A model generated the notes under the pieces. That model made no database searches. It worked only from the letters and a program-made list of their open reading frames with translations, and had not been told where the DNA came from. The position numbers and the translations under genes were made by a program. 43,500 nucleotides of DNA from Burkholderia sp. Ac-20379 (GTDB taxonomy: Bacteria; Pseudomonadota; Gammaproteobacteria; Burkholderiales; Burkholderiaceae), in NCBI RefSeq assembly GCF_017104645.1, contig NZ_JAAGPF010000025.1, forward strand, positions 1 to 43,500, in the 5' to 3' direction. Positions 32,354 to 41,439 of this stretch are shown one piece after another; the first letter of the stretch is position 1, and each line of letters opens with the position of its first letter.

Positions 32354-32893
32354 TCAGCTCGCCTCGAGATCGCCGGCGATCTCGGCCACCGTCACGTTCG
32401 CCAGCCGCGCCAGGCCGGCGGGCGCCAGCAACAGCTTCGCTACCCGCACGCCCGCGCCCATCACCACCTGCTCGCGCCGCATGACGGCCGCATCCACCAG
32501 CACGCGCCAATCCGCGGGCAGCCCGAACGCGGTGATGCCGCCGAATTCCATGCCCGTCAGCTCGACCGCCACCTCACGCTTGGCGAACGACAGGCGCTGC
32601 GCGCCCAATGCCGCCTTGACGGCGCCGTTCACGTCGAGCCGGCGCGAACCGAGCGTGACGACGGCCGCATGATGATCGGCGCCGTCCTTGCGGTAACGCA
32701 GCACGATCGTATTGGCGCAATCTTCCAGGCCGAAGCCGTAACGCTCGCTGAATTGCGCCGTGTCGGACGCATCGTCGTCGACCAGAAAGACGGTCGCGCC
32801 GCTGCCGTGCAGCGCCGCCGCGACGGCCTCCGGCAGATGCCGGGCAACGTCGGCTTCCGGCACGGCGTTCACATTGCGCAGGGCTTCGCTCAT
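32354..32893 (-). CDS. YbaK/EbsC-type aminoacyl-tRNA deacylase
   Basis: A 179-residue protein of the YbaK/ProX domain family, which removes wrongly attached amino acids from tRNA. Segments include TVFLVDDDASDTAQFSERYG, ANTIVLRYRKDG, LTGMEFGGITAFGLP and the late VVMGAGVRVAKLLLAP. The Gly-Gly-rich GMEFGGITAFG loop matches the family's active-site region. The start MSEALRN at 32893 has AGGA about 12 nt upstream; a 12-residue extension to 32929 is possible but has no ribosome site. It sits upstream of the SUKH gene on the same strand (36-bp gap); no functional link is evident. Confidence 0.87.
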   Translation of the reverse strand: MSEALRNVNAVPEADVARHLPEAVAAALHGSGATVFLVDDDASDTAQFSERYGFGLEDCANTIVLRYRKDGADHHAAVVTLGSRRLDVNGAVKAALGAQRLSFAKREVAVELTGMEFGGITAFGLPADWRVLVDAAVMRREQVVMGAGVRVAKLLLAPAGLARLANVTVAEIAGDLEAS

Positions 32894-32962
32894 ATGGTCA
32901 GGGTTCCTGTCGATCGTTGGCCGCGCCATGGTAACGCAGCCGGCCCGCTGCTTCAGCCCGGC

Positions 32963-33643
32963 TCACAGGGCGAACCGAAACCCCGCGCCATACACCGACT
33001 GGATCACGTCCTCGTCCGGCTCCACCGCCTCGAACTTGCGGCGGATCTTCTTCACGTGGCTGTCGATGGTGCGATCCTCGACGATGCGGCCATCGGGATA
33101 CAGGCGCTCCATCAGCGCATCGCGCGAAAACACCCGCCCCGGCCGCTGCGCCAGCGTCTTCAGCAAGCGGAATTCGATCGCCGTGAAATCGATCGGTACG
33201 CCGCGAAACGTGGCCTGCAGGCGGTCGTCGTCGAACGTCAGCGGCTCGCTCTCCGCGAAGCGCTCCACGCGCGCGCGGCGCAGGATCGCCTTCACGCGCG
33301 CCACCAGCTCCAGCAGGCTGAACGGCTTGCAGATGTAATCGTCGGCGCCGAGCTCGAGGCCGATCAGGCGATCCACCTCCTCCACCTGCGCCGTCACCAT
33401 GATGATCGGCACGTCGCTGTAACTGCGCAGGTCTCGGCACACGTCGCGCCCGTCGCGGCCGGGCAGCATCAGGTCGAGCACGATCAGCGACGGCATCTGC
33501 CGCGCCACCTCGCCCGCCACGGCGCTGCCGTCGGCGAGGCAGCGCGTGGTGTAGCCGGCCGCCTGCAGAAAGTCGGCCATCACGCTTGCCAGCTTCGGTT
33601 CGTCCTCGACGATCAGGATGTCGAACGGGTGATCTTTATTCAT
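32963..33643 (-). CDS. baeR: OmpR-family response regulator, BaeR-like
   Basis: A 226-residue response regulator. The receiver domain has the acidic pair in ILIVEDEPKL, phosphoacceptor Asp57 in VLDLMLPGRDG, the Thr in IIMVTAQVEE and Lys in DDYICKPFS. The C-terminal OmpR winged helix has EFRLLKTLAQRPGRVFSR and DRTIDSHVKKIRRKFE. The pattern is very close to E. coli BaeR (IEEIDRLLGLE-type linker, DRTIDSH). The ATG at 33643 overlaps the end of the kinase gene by 8 nt. It is the last gene of the efflux-linked minus-strand set and is expected to activate the RND operon under envelope stress or drug exposure. Confidence 0.92.
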   Translation of the reverse strand: MNKDHPFDILIVEDEPKLASVMADFLQAAGYTTRCLADGSAVAGEVARQMPSLIVLDLMLPGRDGRDVCRDLRSYSDVPIIMVTAQVEEVDRLIGLELGADDYICKPFSLLELVARVKAILRRARVERFAESEPLTFDDDRLQATFRGVPIDFTAIEFRLLKTLAQRPGRVFSRDALMERLYPDGRIVEDRTIDSHVKKIRRKFEAVEPDEDVIQSVYGAGFRFAL

Positions 33644-35096
33644 GCTCGTTGAGAGAGTCGGTACCGCCGCGGAACCGCGGCAGGTCGATGACGATGCGCA
33701 GTCCGCCTTGCGGCGCGCGCGCGGCCTCGATGCGTCCGCGATGCGCCGCGACGATGCTGCGGCAGATCGGCAGGCCGAGCCCCGCACCGCCGGTCGCGCG
33801 GCTGCGCGAGGCCTCGACGCGATAGAAACGCTGGAACAGCGACGACAGCACGGCATCGGGCACGCCGGTGCCGCTGTCGTCGAAATGGATGCGCACGGTG
33901 TCGTCGGTCTCGCCGGCGCTCACGAACACAGCCGCGCCGGTATCGACGTAACGCAGCACGTTCTCGAGGATGTTGGCGAACACCTGATGCAGGCGCCGCT
34001 CGTCGCCGAGCACCCACAGCGGCTGCGCGGGCAGGTCGACGTGCAGCGCGAGGCCGGCGTCGCCGAGCCGCCGCTTCGCGCCGCGCAACGCGGCCCGCAG
34101 CGTTTCGCCGATGTCGAGCTGCTCGTGGTGATAGCGCAGCGCGCCGACGTCGGCCAGCGACAGGTCGTAGAGGTCGTCGACCAGCCGGCGCAGGCGCTTG
34201 ACCTCGCCGCCCAGCGAACTGACCGCCTCGACACTGACGGGCCGCACGCCTACCTCGATCGCCTCGATCTCGCCGCTCATCACGGCCAGCGGCGTGCGCA
34301 GCTCGTGCGAGATGTCGGCCACCAGCGCGGAGCGCATCTTTTCGGTGCTTTCGAGCGTTTGCGCGAGGTGGTTGAAATCGTGCTCGAGCTGGCCGATGTC
34401 GCCGCTCGACACGGCGGGCACGCGCGTGCCGAGATCGCCACGCGCAAGCGTGTGGGTGGCGCTGGCGAGCCGGCGCAGCGGCGAGGCGAGCGTGCGGGCC
34501 ATCCACAGCGTGGTCAGGATGCCGAGCAGCGCGGCGGCCACCGCGATGATCCAGCTCGAGGCGCGCTGCGTGCGCTGGAAGCGCAGGTCGCCGGCCTCGG
34601 TGGCACGCTCGAACGGCACCATCAGCAGCCAGCCGACCGTCTTGCCGTCCACCACGATCGGCCGGCGCGGCGAGGTGGGCGCGAACGTCGGATTGCCGAA
34701 CACGTATTCGCCCTTCGCATCGAGCAGCGTGAAGCGCGTATTGGTGCCGATCAGCGACGACACCGGCAGGCGCGGCAGCGGCGCGTGGCCCGACACCGGG
34801 TACGAAGCCGGCGCGTAGGGCCGCATGATCTGATGCCAGAGGCCGCGGTTCTGCAGCAGGAATTCCCAGCTGCCGTGATCACGATAGGCCATCGCGAGCG
34901 GCGTGATGCTCGATTCGAGCCGCTTGATTTCCTGCTGCTCGAGATAGCCGAGGAAGCCGCGCTCGAAACTGAGCTGCGCGCCGATCCCCATCGCGCCGAT
35001 CACCAGCACGTTGACCGCCACCATCGCGGCGAACAGCTTGACGGTCAGGCTCGCGTGGCGCAGCCTGCGCATCGCGCGCGTCAGCAGATCCGGCAT
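33636..35096 (-). CDS. baeS: Sensor histidine kinase, BaeS-like
   Basis: A 486-residue membrane histidine kinase. Helix 1 (about 20-42) and a second helix near 180-205 flank a periplasmic sensor with SFERGFLGYLEQQE and WEFLLQNRGLWHQIM, matching BaeS. A HAMP domain follows (RTLASPLRRLASATHTLARGD). The phosphoacceptor is His264 in ADISHELRTPLAV, and the ATPase shows the N box (FANILENVLRYVD), DDSGTGVPD and GGAGLGLPICRS. The ATG at 35096 has GGAG at about 8 nt; a GTG at 35114 is less likely. It phosphorylates the BaeR-like regulator and probably senses envelope damage. Confidence 0.93.
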   Translation of the reverse strand: MPDLLTRAMRRLRHASLTVKLFAAMVAVNVLVIGAMGIGAQLSFERGFLGYLEQQEIKRLESSITPLAMAYRDHGSWEFLLQNRGLWHQIMRPYAPASYPVSGHAPLPRLPVSSLIGTNTRFTLLDAKGEYVFGNPTFAPTSPRRPIVVDGKTVGWLLMVPFERATEAGDLRFQRTQRASSWIIAVAAALLGILTTLWMARTLASPLRRLASATHTLARGDLGTRVPAVSSGDIGQLEHDFNHLAQTLESTEKMRSALVADISHELRTPLAVMSGEIEAIEVGVRPVSVEAVSSLGGEVKRLRRLVDDLYDLSLADVGALRYHHEQLDIGETLRAALRGAKRRLGDAGLALHVDLPAQPLWVLGDERRLHQVFANILENVLRYVDTGAAVFVSAGETDDTVRIHFDDSGTGVPDAVLSSLFQRFYRVEASRSRATGGAGLGLPICRSIVAAHRGRIEAARAPQGGLRIVIDLPRFRGGTDSLNEHE

Positions 35097-35226
35097 GAGG
35101 TCGACTCCGGGCACATGGCCTTGCTCACCGCAATTCCTTTCAAAATACTTCCGCGCGGGGCCGACGCCGTGCCGGCCCCCAGGCGGCGGATCATGATACC
35201 CGCAGGCCCGCGCGCGGCACCGATGC

Positions 35227-36738
35227 TCAGGGTTTCGCCGCCGCGGCCGACGCTGCCGCCACCGCTACCGATCCCGAGGCCGTCGCATCGTGCTCGTCGA
35301 TCCCGCCGCCGAGCGCCGCATACAGCGTGATCAGGCTCGTCTGCGCCGAAAGCTGCGTCGCCACCAGCGATTGCTGCGCCGAGTACAGCAGGCGTTGCTC
35401 GGTCAGCGCGTCGAGTAGGCTCTCGCTGCCCTGCTTGTAGAGCGCCATCGTCAGATCGTAGGCGTGCTGATCGGCTTGCACGGTGCGCGTTTGCGAGTCG
35501 AGCTGCTCGCCGATCGTGGCGCGCGTCGCCAACGCATTCGCCACTTCCTCGAACGCGGTTTGAATGGTTTTCTCGTAGGTCGCCACGTCGATCTTGAACG
35601 TCGCCTTCGAGGCGTCGAGCGTGGCGCGGTTCGCGCCGGCGTCGAAAATCGGCAGGACAGCCGACGGTTCGACCGACCAGCTCCGGTTGCCGCCGGTGAA
35701 CAGATGCGCGAGCGCCGGGCTTTCGAAACCGAGCGCGGCGGTCAGGCTGATGGTCGGAAAGAAGTTCGCGCGCGCCGCGCCGATGTTCGCGTTGTCGGCC
35801 TTCAGCGTGTGCTCGGCCGCGAGCACGTCGGGGCGGCGTTGCAGCACGGCCGACGGAATCCCGGCCGGAATCGCCGCGATGCTGGAGACGGGATCGACCT
35901 GCGCGTCGGGCAGATCGGCATCGGGCACGCGCGCGCCGGCCACCAGGTCGAGCGCGTTGCGGGCCTGTTCCGCCGTGGTTTGCGCCTGCGCGGCGCTGTT
36001 GCGCGCGGCCTGCAGGCTGGCTTGCGCCTGCGCGACATCGAGCGCGCTGGCCGCGCCGAGCGCGTGTTCGCGGTCCACCATATCGAACGTGCGCTGCTCG
36101 CTGGCCTGGGTCGCCTGCGCGATCGCCAGCAGACGCCGGTCCGAAGCCAGCGTCAGCCAGTCGCTCGCCACCTCCGACACCAGGGTGATTTGCGTGCTGC
36201 GGCGCGTCTCGACCGTCGACAGATAGGTTTCCAGCGCCGCCTTGCTCAGGTTGCGCACGCGCCCGAACAGGTCGAGCTCGTAGGACGTGAAGCCCAGATT
36301 GGCGCTGTAGACGTGCGAGATCTCGCCGCTCTGGCCATTGGCGGCCGACGCCGATCCCGATTGTGCGCTGCGCACCGAGGCCGGCGTGCGCTCGGCATCC
36401 TCGCTGCCGCCCAGGTCGATTTCCGGCAGCAGCGAGGCGCGCTGAATGCGGTATTCCGCGCGCGCCTTCTCGATGTTCAGGATGGCGATACGAAGATCGC
36501 GGTTGCTCGACAGCGCCAGCGCGATCGTGTTCTGCAATCGCGCATCGACGAAGAACGTGCGCCAGCCGATGTCGGCGGCCAGCGCATCCGGCGCCATGGC
36601 GGTCGTGCCCGACGCCGCATCGGGCCACGCGGCCGCCACCGGCGCGGCGGGCCGCTGGTAGGTGGGCGAGAGATCGATGCAGGCGCTCAGCGCCGTGGCC
36701 GCCGCACCGGCCAGCATCCAGTGAATCGCGCGCTTCAT
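35227..36738 (-). CDS. RND efflux outer-membrane lipoprotein (OprM/NodT family)
   Basis: A 503-residue outer-membrane channel of the TolC/OprM type. It has a lipoprotein signal with ALSAC and IDLSPTYQRP at the start of the mature part. Two long helical repeats follow (GDLxxE-like domains; LYDLSKAALETYLSTVETRR region and the VEKTIQTAFEEVANALATRATIGEQL region). It forms the exit duct for the pump encoded just upstream. Its start overlaps the RND gene stop (ATGA, 36738-36735). A 130-bp gap separates it from the kinase gene downstream. Confidence 0.93.
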   Translation of the reverse strand: MKRAIHWMLAGAAATALSACIDLSPTYQRPAAPVAAAWPDAASGTTAMAPDALAADIGWRTFFVDARLQNTIALALSSNRDLRIAILNIEKARAEYRIQRASLLPEIDLGGSEDAERTPASVRSAQSGSASAANGQSGEISHVYSANLGFTSYELDLFGRVRNLSKAALETYLSTVETRRSTQITLVSEVASDWLTLASDRRLLAIAQATQASEQRTFDMVDREHALGAASALDVAQAQASLQAARNSAAQAQTTAEQARNALDLVAGARVPDADLPDAQVDPVSSIAAIPAGIPSAVLQRRPDVLAAEHTLKADNANIGAARANFFPTISLTAALGFESPALAHLFTGGNRSWSVEPSAVLPIFDAGANRATLDASKATFKIDVATYEKTIQTAFEEVANALATRATIGEQLDSQTRTVQADQHAYDLTMALYKQGSESLLDALTEQRLLYSAQQSLVATQLSAQTSLITLYAALGGGIDEHDATASGSVAVAAASAAAAKP

Positions 36739-39700
36739 GCGGCATCTCCTTGTTCCGGCGAACCGTTCGGATCGTCAGGCTTGCGGCCCTTGCCGCTCAG
36801 CGTGCGCACCATGAAATACGACAGCGGCGTGAAGAAGATCGCGAGCACGGTGCCCACCAGCGTGCCGCCGAACACGCCGGTGCCGATCGATTGCCGCGCC
36901 GCCGCCCCGGCCCCGCTGGCGATCACGAGCGGCGCGACGCCGAGCAGGAACGCCAACGACGTCATGACGATCGGCCGGATGCGCAACGCCACCGCCTGCT
37001 CGATCGCCTTCAGCGTGCTGGCACCCTGCTTTTCGAGCATGGTGGCGAACTCGACGATCAGGATCGCGTTCTTCGACGACAGGCCCACCGTGACCAGCAG
37101 GCCCACCTGAAAGTAGACGTCGTTCGACAGGCCGCGCAGGCCCGTTCCGAGCGCCGCGCCGAACACGCCGAGCGGCACGATCAGCAGCACCGCGAGCGGC
37201 ACCGACCAGCTTTCATAGAGCGCCGCGAGGCACATGAACACGAACAGCACCGACACCGCATACAGGTACGGCGCCTGCCCGCCCGACAATTGCTCCTGAT
37301 ACGACAGGCCCGTCCACGCGTAGCTGATGCCCTTCGGCAACTGGCCGACCAGCTTCACCATGGTGTCCATCGCCTGCCCCGAACTGACGCCCGGCGCGGG
37401 GTCGCCAACGATCTCGAACGACGATTGCGCGTTGTAGCGATCCAGCTCGGGCGGCCCGTACGTCCAATGCGAGGTGGCGAACGCCGAGAACGGCACCATC
37501 GTGCCCGACGCATTGCGCACGTACCACTGCTCCAGCGATTCCGGCGTCATGCGGAACTGCGCGTCGCCCTGCACGTAGACCTTCTTGATGCGCTGGTTGT
37601 CGAGGAATTCGTCGACGTATTCGCCGCCGAGCGCATCCTCGATGGTGGTGTTGACGTCGCCGGGCGACAGCCCCATCGCGCTCGCCTTGCGATCGTCGAT
37701 GTCGAGCGACAGTTGCGGCGTGTCGCTCAAGCCGTTGAAGCGCACCTGGCGCACGACGCCGCTGCGGTTCGCCATCGCGATCAGCTTGTCGCGCGCGGCG
37801 GCCAGCGCCGTGTGGCCCAGGTTGCCTTCGTCCACGAGCTGCATGTCGAAGCCGGAGCTGATGCCGAGGCCGCGCACGGTGGGCGGCTGCAACACGAACA
37901 CCTTCGCATCCCGAACCTGTTGCGCGAGCGCGCGCGACGCCTTGACGACGAAGCCCTGCGCCGTGTCGGCGGCGGCGGTGCGCTGGCTCCAGTCCTTCAG
38001 CTTCACCCACATCATGCCGACGTTCTGGCCATTGCTGCCCACCGCATAGCCCGCCACGTTGAACACCTCGGCCACGGCCGGCTGCTTGAGCAGATAGTTC
38101 TCGACCTTCGCCATCGTGGCCTCGGTGCGCTCGCGCGTGGCGCCGACGGGTGCGGTGACCGTCACCATCAGCACGCCCTGATCCTCGATGGGCAGGAACG
38201 AGGTGGGCAGGCGCATGAACAGGAAGCCCGCGCCGATCACCAGCACCACGTAGAGGAGAATCGCCGGCTTGCGGTGATGGAGGAGCTTGTCGACGGCGCG
38301 CCGGTATTTGCCGGTGGACGCGTCGAAGCCGCGATTGAACGCGCCGAAGAAGCGGCCCTTCGGCTTCTCGTGGTCGTCGCGCAGGATCGTCGCGCACAAG
38401 GCCGGCGTGAACGTCAGCGCCACCACCACCGACAGCGCCATCGCCGACACCACCGATACCGAGAACTGCCGGTAGATGATGCCGGTCGAGCCGCCGAAGA
38501 ACGCCATCGGCAGCAGCACCGCCGACAGCACCATCGCGATGGCCACCAGCGCGCTGCTGATTTCGGTCATCGATTTGCGGGTGGCCTCGCGCGGCGACAG
38601 ATGTTCTTCGGACATCAAACGTTCGACGTTCTCCACCACCACGATCGCGTCGTCCACCAGCAGCCCGATCGCCAGCACCACGCCGAACATCGTCAGCATG
38701 TTGATCGAGTAGCCGAACACGTCGAGGATGCCGAACGTGCCGAGCAGCACCACCGGCACCGCGATCGCCGGAATCAGCGTGGTGCGCAGGTTCTGCAGGA
38801 ACAGAAACATGATCGCCACCACCAGCACGATCGCCTCGATCAGCGTCTTCACCACCTCCGAAATCGAGGTCTTGATGAACGGCACCATCTCGTACGGATA
38901 CTCGACCTTCAGGCCCGCCGGAAAGCTCGCCGCGCGCTTGTTCAGGAAATCGTGCACGGCCTTGTCGACCTGCACTTCGTTCGCGCCCGGCGCGAGCTGC
39001 AGGCCGAGGCCCGACGCCGGCTTGTTGTTGAAGTTGGTTTCGACCGTGTAGGCCTGCGGGCCGAGATCGACGCGCGCCACGTCGCCCAGCAGCACCTGCG
39101 AGCCGTTGGTCTGCGTCTTCAGCACGATGTCGCGGAACTGCTGCGCGGTGGTCAGGCGGCTGCGCGCCGTGATGGTGGCGTCGAGTTCCTGGCCTTTCAC
39201 GGCGGGCGCGGCGCCCACTTCGCCGGCGGCCACGTCGTTGTTCTGCGCATCGATCGCCGTCACGACATCGGACGGCATCAACGCGTATTTCTGCAGCTTG
39301 TTCGGATCGAGCCAGATCCGCATCGCGTATTCGTAGCCGAACTGCTGGGCCTGGCCCACGCCGGGCAGGCGCTCGATCTGCTCCTCGAGATTGCTGTAGA
39401 GATAGTCGGCGATCGCCGCCTTGCTCATCTTGCCGTCTTCCGACACCAGGTTGAACACGAGGAACGTATCGGGCGAGGCCTTGCGCACCGTGACGCCGCT
39501 TTGCTGCACCTCGGTCGGCAGCAGCGCGTTGGCCGCCTGCAACTGATCCTGCACCTGCACCTGCGCGGTGTTCGGGTTCGTGCCCGCCGCGAACGTCAGC
39601 TTGATCGAGATGTTGCCCTCGGAATTCGCCGACGAGGACATGTACATCAGGTTGTCGAGGCCCACCATCTGCTGCTCGATCACCTGTACCACGGCGTCCT

Positions 39701-39878
39701 GATTGGTTTGCGCCGACGCGCCGTTGTAGGTGGCCGTGATCTGGATGGTGGGCGGCGCGATGTCGGGATATTGGTCGAGCGGCAGTTGCGTGATGGCGAA
39801 CGCGCCGGACAGCGACACCAGCAGCGCCAGCACCCACGCGAAGACGGGACGATCGATGAAGAAGTGTGCGATACGCAT
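36735..39878 (-). CDS. RND multidrug efflux permease (HAE1, AcrB/MexB-like)
   Basis: A 1047-residue inner-membrane RND pump, the usual length. It starts MRIAHFFIDRPVFAWVLAL, has QYPDIAPPTIQ, the TM4 proton-relay pair in GLLVDDAIVVVENVERLM, and the Lys in TVGLSSKNAILIVEF near TM10. The porter region has GQNVGMMWVKLKDWSQR. It exports drugs or toxic metabolites from the periplasm and inner membrane using the proton gradient. It lies 10 nt after the adaptor gene and is coupled to the outer-membrane factor. Loop residues and a single pump gene point to an AcrB-type system, not the paired MdtBC type. Confidence 0.95.
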   Translation of the reverse strand: MRIAHFFIDRPVFAWVLALLVSLSGAFAITQLPLDQYPDIAPPTIQITATYNGASAQTNQDAVVQVIEQQMVGLDNLMYMSSSANSEGNISIKLTFAAGTNPNTAQVQVQDQLQAANALLPTEVQQSGVTVRKASPDTFLVFNLVSEDGKMSKAAIADYLYSNLEEQIERLPGVGQAQQFGYEYAMRIWLDPNKLQKYALMPSDVVTAIDAQNNDVAAGEVGAAPAVKGQELDATITARSRLTTAQQFRDIVLKTQTNGSQVLLGDVARVDLGPQAYTVETNFNNKPASGLGLQLAPGANEVQVDKAVHDFLNKRAASFPAGLKVEYPYEMVPFIKTSISEVVKTLIEAIVLVVAIMFLFLQNLRTTLIPAIAVPVVLLGTFGILDVFGYSINMLTMFGVVLAIGLLVDDAIVVVENVERLMSEEHLSPREATRKSMTEISSALVAIAMVLSAVLLPMAFFGGSTGIIYRQFSVSVVSAMALSVVVALTFTPALCATILRDDHEKPKGRFFGAFNRGFDASTGKYRRAVDKLLHHRKPAILLYVVLVIGAGFLFMRLPTSFLPIEDQGVLMVTVTAPVGATRERTEATMAKVENYLLKQPAVAEVFNVAGYAVGSNGQNVGMMWVKLKDWSQRTAAADTAQGFVVKASRALAQQVRDAKVFVLQPPTVRGLGISSGFDMQLVDEGNLGHTALAAARDKLIAMANRSGVVRQVRFNGLSDTPQLSLDIDDRKASAMGLSPGDVNTTIEDALGGEYVDEFLDNQRIKKVYVQGDAQFRMTPESLEQWYVRNASGTMVPFSAFATSHWTYGPPELDRYNAQSSFEIVGDPAPGVSSGQAMDTMVKLVGQLPKGISYAWTGLSYQEQLSGGQAPYLYAVSVLFVFMCLAALYESWSVPLAVLLIVPLGVFGAALGTGLRGLSNDVYFQVGLLVTVGLSSKNAILIVEFATMLEKQGASTLKAIEQAVALRIRPIVMTSLAFLLGVAPLVIASGAGAAARQSIGTGVFGGTLVGTVLAIFFTPLSYFMVRTLSGKGRKPDDPNGSPEQGDAA

Positions 39879-39888
39879 GCAGCCGCCC

Positions 39889-41097
39889 TCAGTTCGACGA
39901 GGGCGACGTGGCCGCCTGCGATGACGCGGCCTGCGTATCTGCCGCGGCTTGCTGGCTCGCGGCCGGATCCTCGACCGGCTTGACCGTGTCACCCACGCTC
40001 ACGAACTGCGAGCCGGCCACCACGATGCGCTCGCCCGCGCTCAACCCGCCCGTCACGACCCACTGGTTGTCGTTCGCCGTGCCGCCGAGCGTCAGCGTGC
40101 GCTGCGCGATCTTGTTCTGCGCATCGACCACCAGCGCCGTGGCGTCGCCGCGCTGATCGTGCGCCACCGCCTGCTGCGGCACGAGGATCGCCGTCTCGTT
40201 GATGCCCTGATCGATGACCGCATGCAGATATTCGCCGGGCAGCAGCAGCTTTTCCGGGTTCGGCACGATGACGCGCAGCGTGATGGTGCCGGTGGTTTGA
40301 TCCACGCCCACGCCCGCGAATTGCAGCGTGCCGTCGTGCGCGTAGGTGGTGCCGTCCTCGAGCGTGATCTTGACCTTCGCGTTGCCGTCGGCATCGGTTT
40401 TGAACGCGCCGCTCGCCAGCTTCTTGCGCAGCGCGAGCACGTCCATGCTCGATTCCGTGACGTCGAGGTACATCGGATCGTAGGCGTAGATGGTGGCGAG
40501 CGCGGTGGTCTGATCGGCCGTGACGAGCGCGCCCGGCGTGTAGGCCGACGCGCTGATCGTGCCCGTCACCGGCGCGCGAACCTGCGTGTAGCCGAGGTTG
40601 ATGCGCGCGCTTTCGAGCGCGGCCTTGTCGGCGTCGATGGTGGCTTCGTCCTGCTTGAGCGTGGCTTCGGCCGTTTCGAGCGTCTCCTTGCTGATCGCGT
40701 CGATGGCCGCCAGCGAGCGGTCGCGCTCGGCGATCGGCTTGGCCGACAGCAGCGCGGCCTGGGCCTTTTCGAGTTCGGCCCGATCGGCGTCGTAGGTTGC
40801 CTGGTACGGCGCCGGGTCGATCTGGTACAGCACCTGCCCTGCGCGCACCACGCCGCCTTCGGCGAACAGGCGCTTCTGGATCACGCCGGTGACTTGCGGC
40901 GTGACGGGCGACGTCAGGTACGACGTGGCGCGGCCCGGCAAGGACACGGATTGCGCGAACGGAACGGTCTTGACCGTTTCCACGTTCACCGTTTGCACCT
41001 TCTTTTGCGTGCTCTTCTGCTCGTGCGAGCACGCCGCCAACGCGCAGGCCAGTAGCAGGACGCCCGAGCGGCGCGGTGCGGAAAGCCGAATTTGCAT
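39889..41097 (-). CDS. RND efflux periplasmic adaptor (membrane fusion protein)
   Basis: A 402-residue AcrA/MexE-type adaptor. It has a lipoprotein signal with LAACSHEQ. The lipoyl-like half-motifs are FAEGGVVRAGQVLYQIDPAPYQ and YTQVRAPVTGTISAS. A helical hairpin lies between (about residues 95-165), and a beta-barrel and membrane-proximal domain follow (VLVPQQAVAHDQRG, VVTGGLSAGERIVV). It links the pump to the outer-membrane channel. First gene of the minus-strand efflux operon; its promoter lies in the gap 41098-41439. The C-terminal tail is Ala/Gln/Ser-rich and probably disordered. Confidence 0.94.
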   Translation of the reverse strand: MQIRLSAPRRSGVLLLACALAACSHEQKSTQKKVQTVNVETVKTVPFAQSVSLPGRATSYLTSPVTPQVTGVIQKRLFAEGGVVRAGQVLYQIDPAPYQATYDADRAELEKAQAALLSAKPIAERDRSLAAIDAISKETLETAEATLKQDEATIDADKAALESARINLGYTQVRAPVTGTISASAYTPGALVTADQTTALATIYAYDPMYLDVTESSMDVLALRKKLASGAFKTDADGNAKVKITLEDGTTYAHDGTLQFAGVGVDQTTGTITLRVIVPNPEKLLLPGEYLHAVIDQGINETAILVPQQAVAHDQRGDATALVVDAQNKIAQRTLTLGGTANDNQWVVTGGLSAGERIVVAGSQFVSVGDTVKPVEDPAASQQAAADTQAASSQAATSPSSN

Positions 41098-41439
41098 GAT
41101 GAGAGCCCCAATGCCGAGGGCGCGGTCCACGCCCGATGAGGGCGAGTATCGGCAGCAAATTCGCAAGAAATTAGGAATGGCGCGCGCGGGCGAGCGCCGC
41201 GCGTTACGCGGCGTTACTGGCGGATTCGTCAGGTGCGATGCAGCCGGCTCGTTCCGGATGCGTGAGACGCCATCGTGCGGCGCAACGAATCGGCATGCCG
41301 GTTTTCCAGTTGCAAGCGCCATTCAAGCTTCGGATCGCGAAGCTTGCGAGCGGCACGGCGAGTATCCGTACCGGGTTTTGATAAAACGGGCGAGTCGTTT
41401 ACGATGCGGCTCGCACAACCACAATCGTGATTCGAACCC
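41098..41439. promoter_or_regulatory. Divergent intergenic region between efflux operon and secreted protein gene
   Basis: This 342-bp gap should hold the efflux operon promoter (left-going) and the secreted-protein promoter (right-going). It contains a perfect inverted repeat, CAAGCTTCG (41324-41332) / CGAAGCTTG (41338-41346), with a 5-nt loop and no T tract. It also has GTTTTGATAAAAC (41375-41387), a 5-bp symmetric AT-rich element close to the right-hand start. I see no coding frame. Confidence 0.5.

Noticed and set aside
36363..39983. Long plus-strand open frame opposite the RND pump
   Set aside because: Low-complexity Arg/His-rich translation caused by the codon bias of the antisense RND gene.
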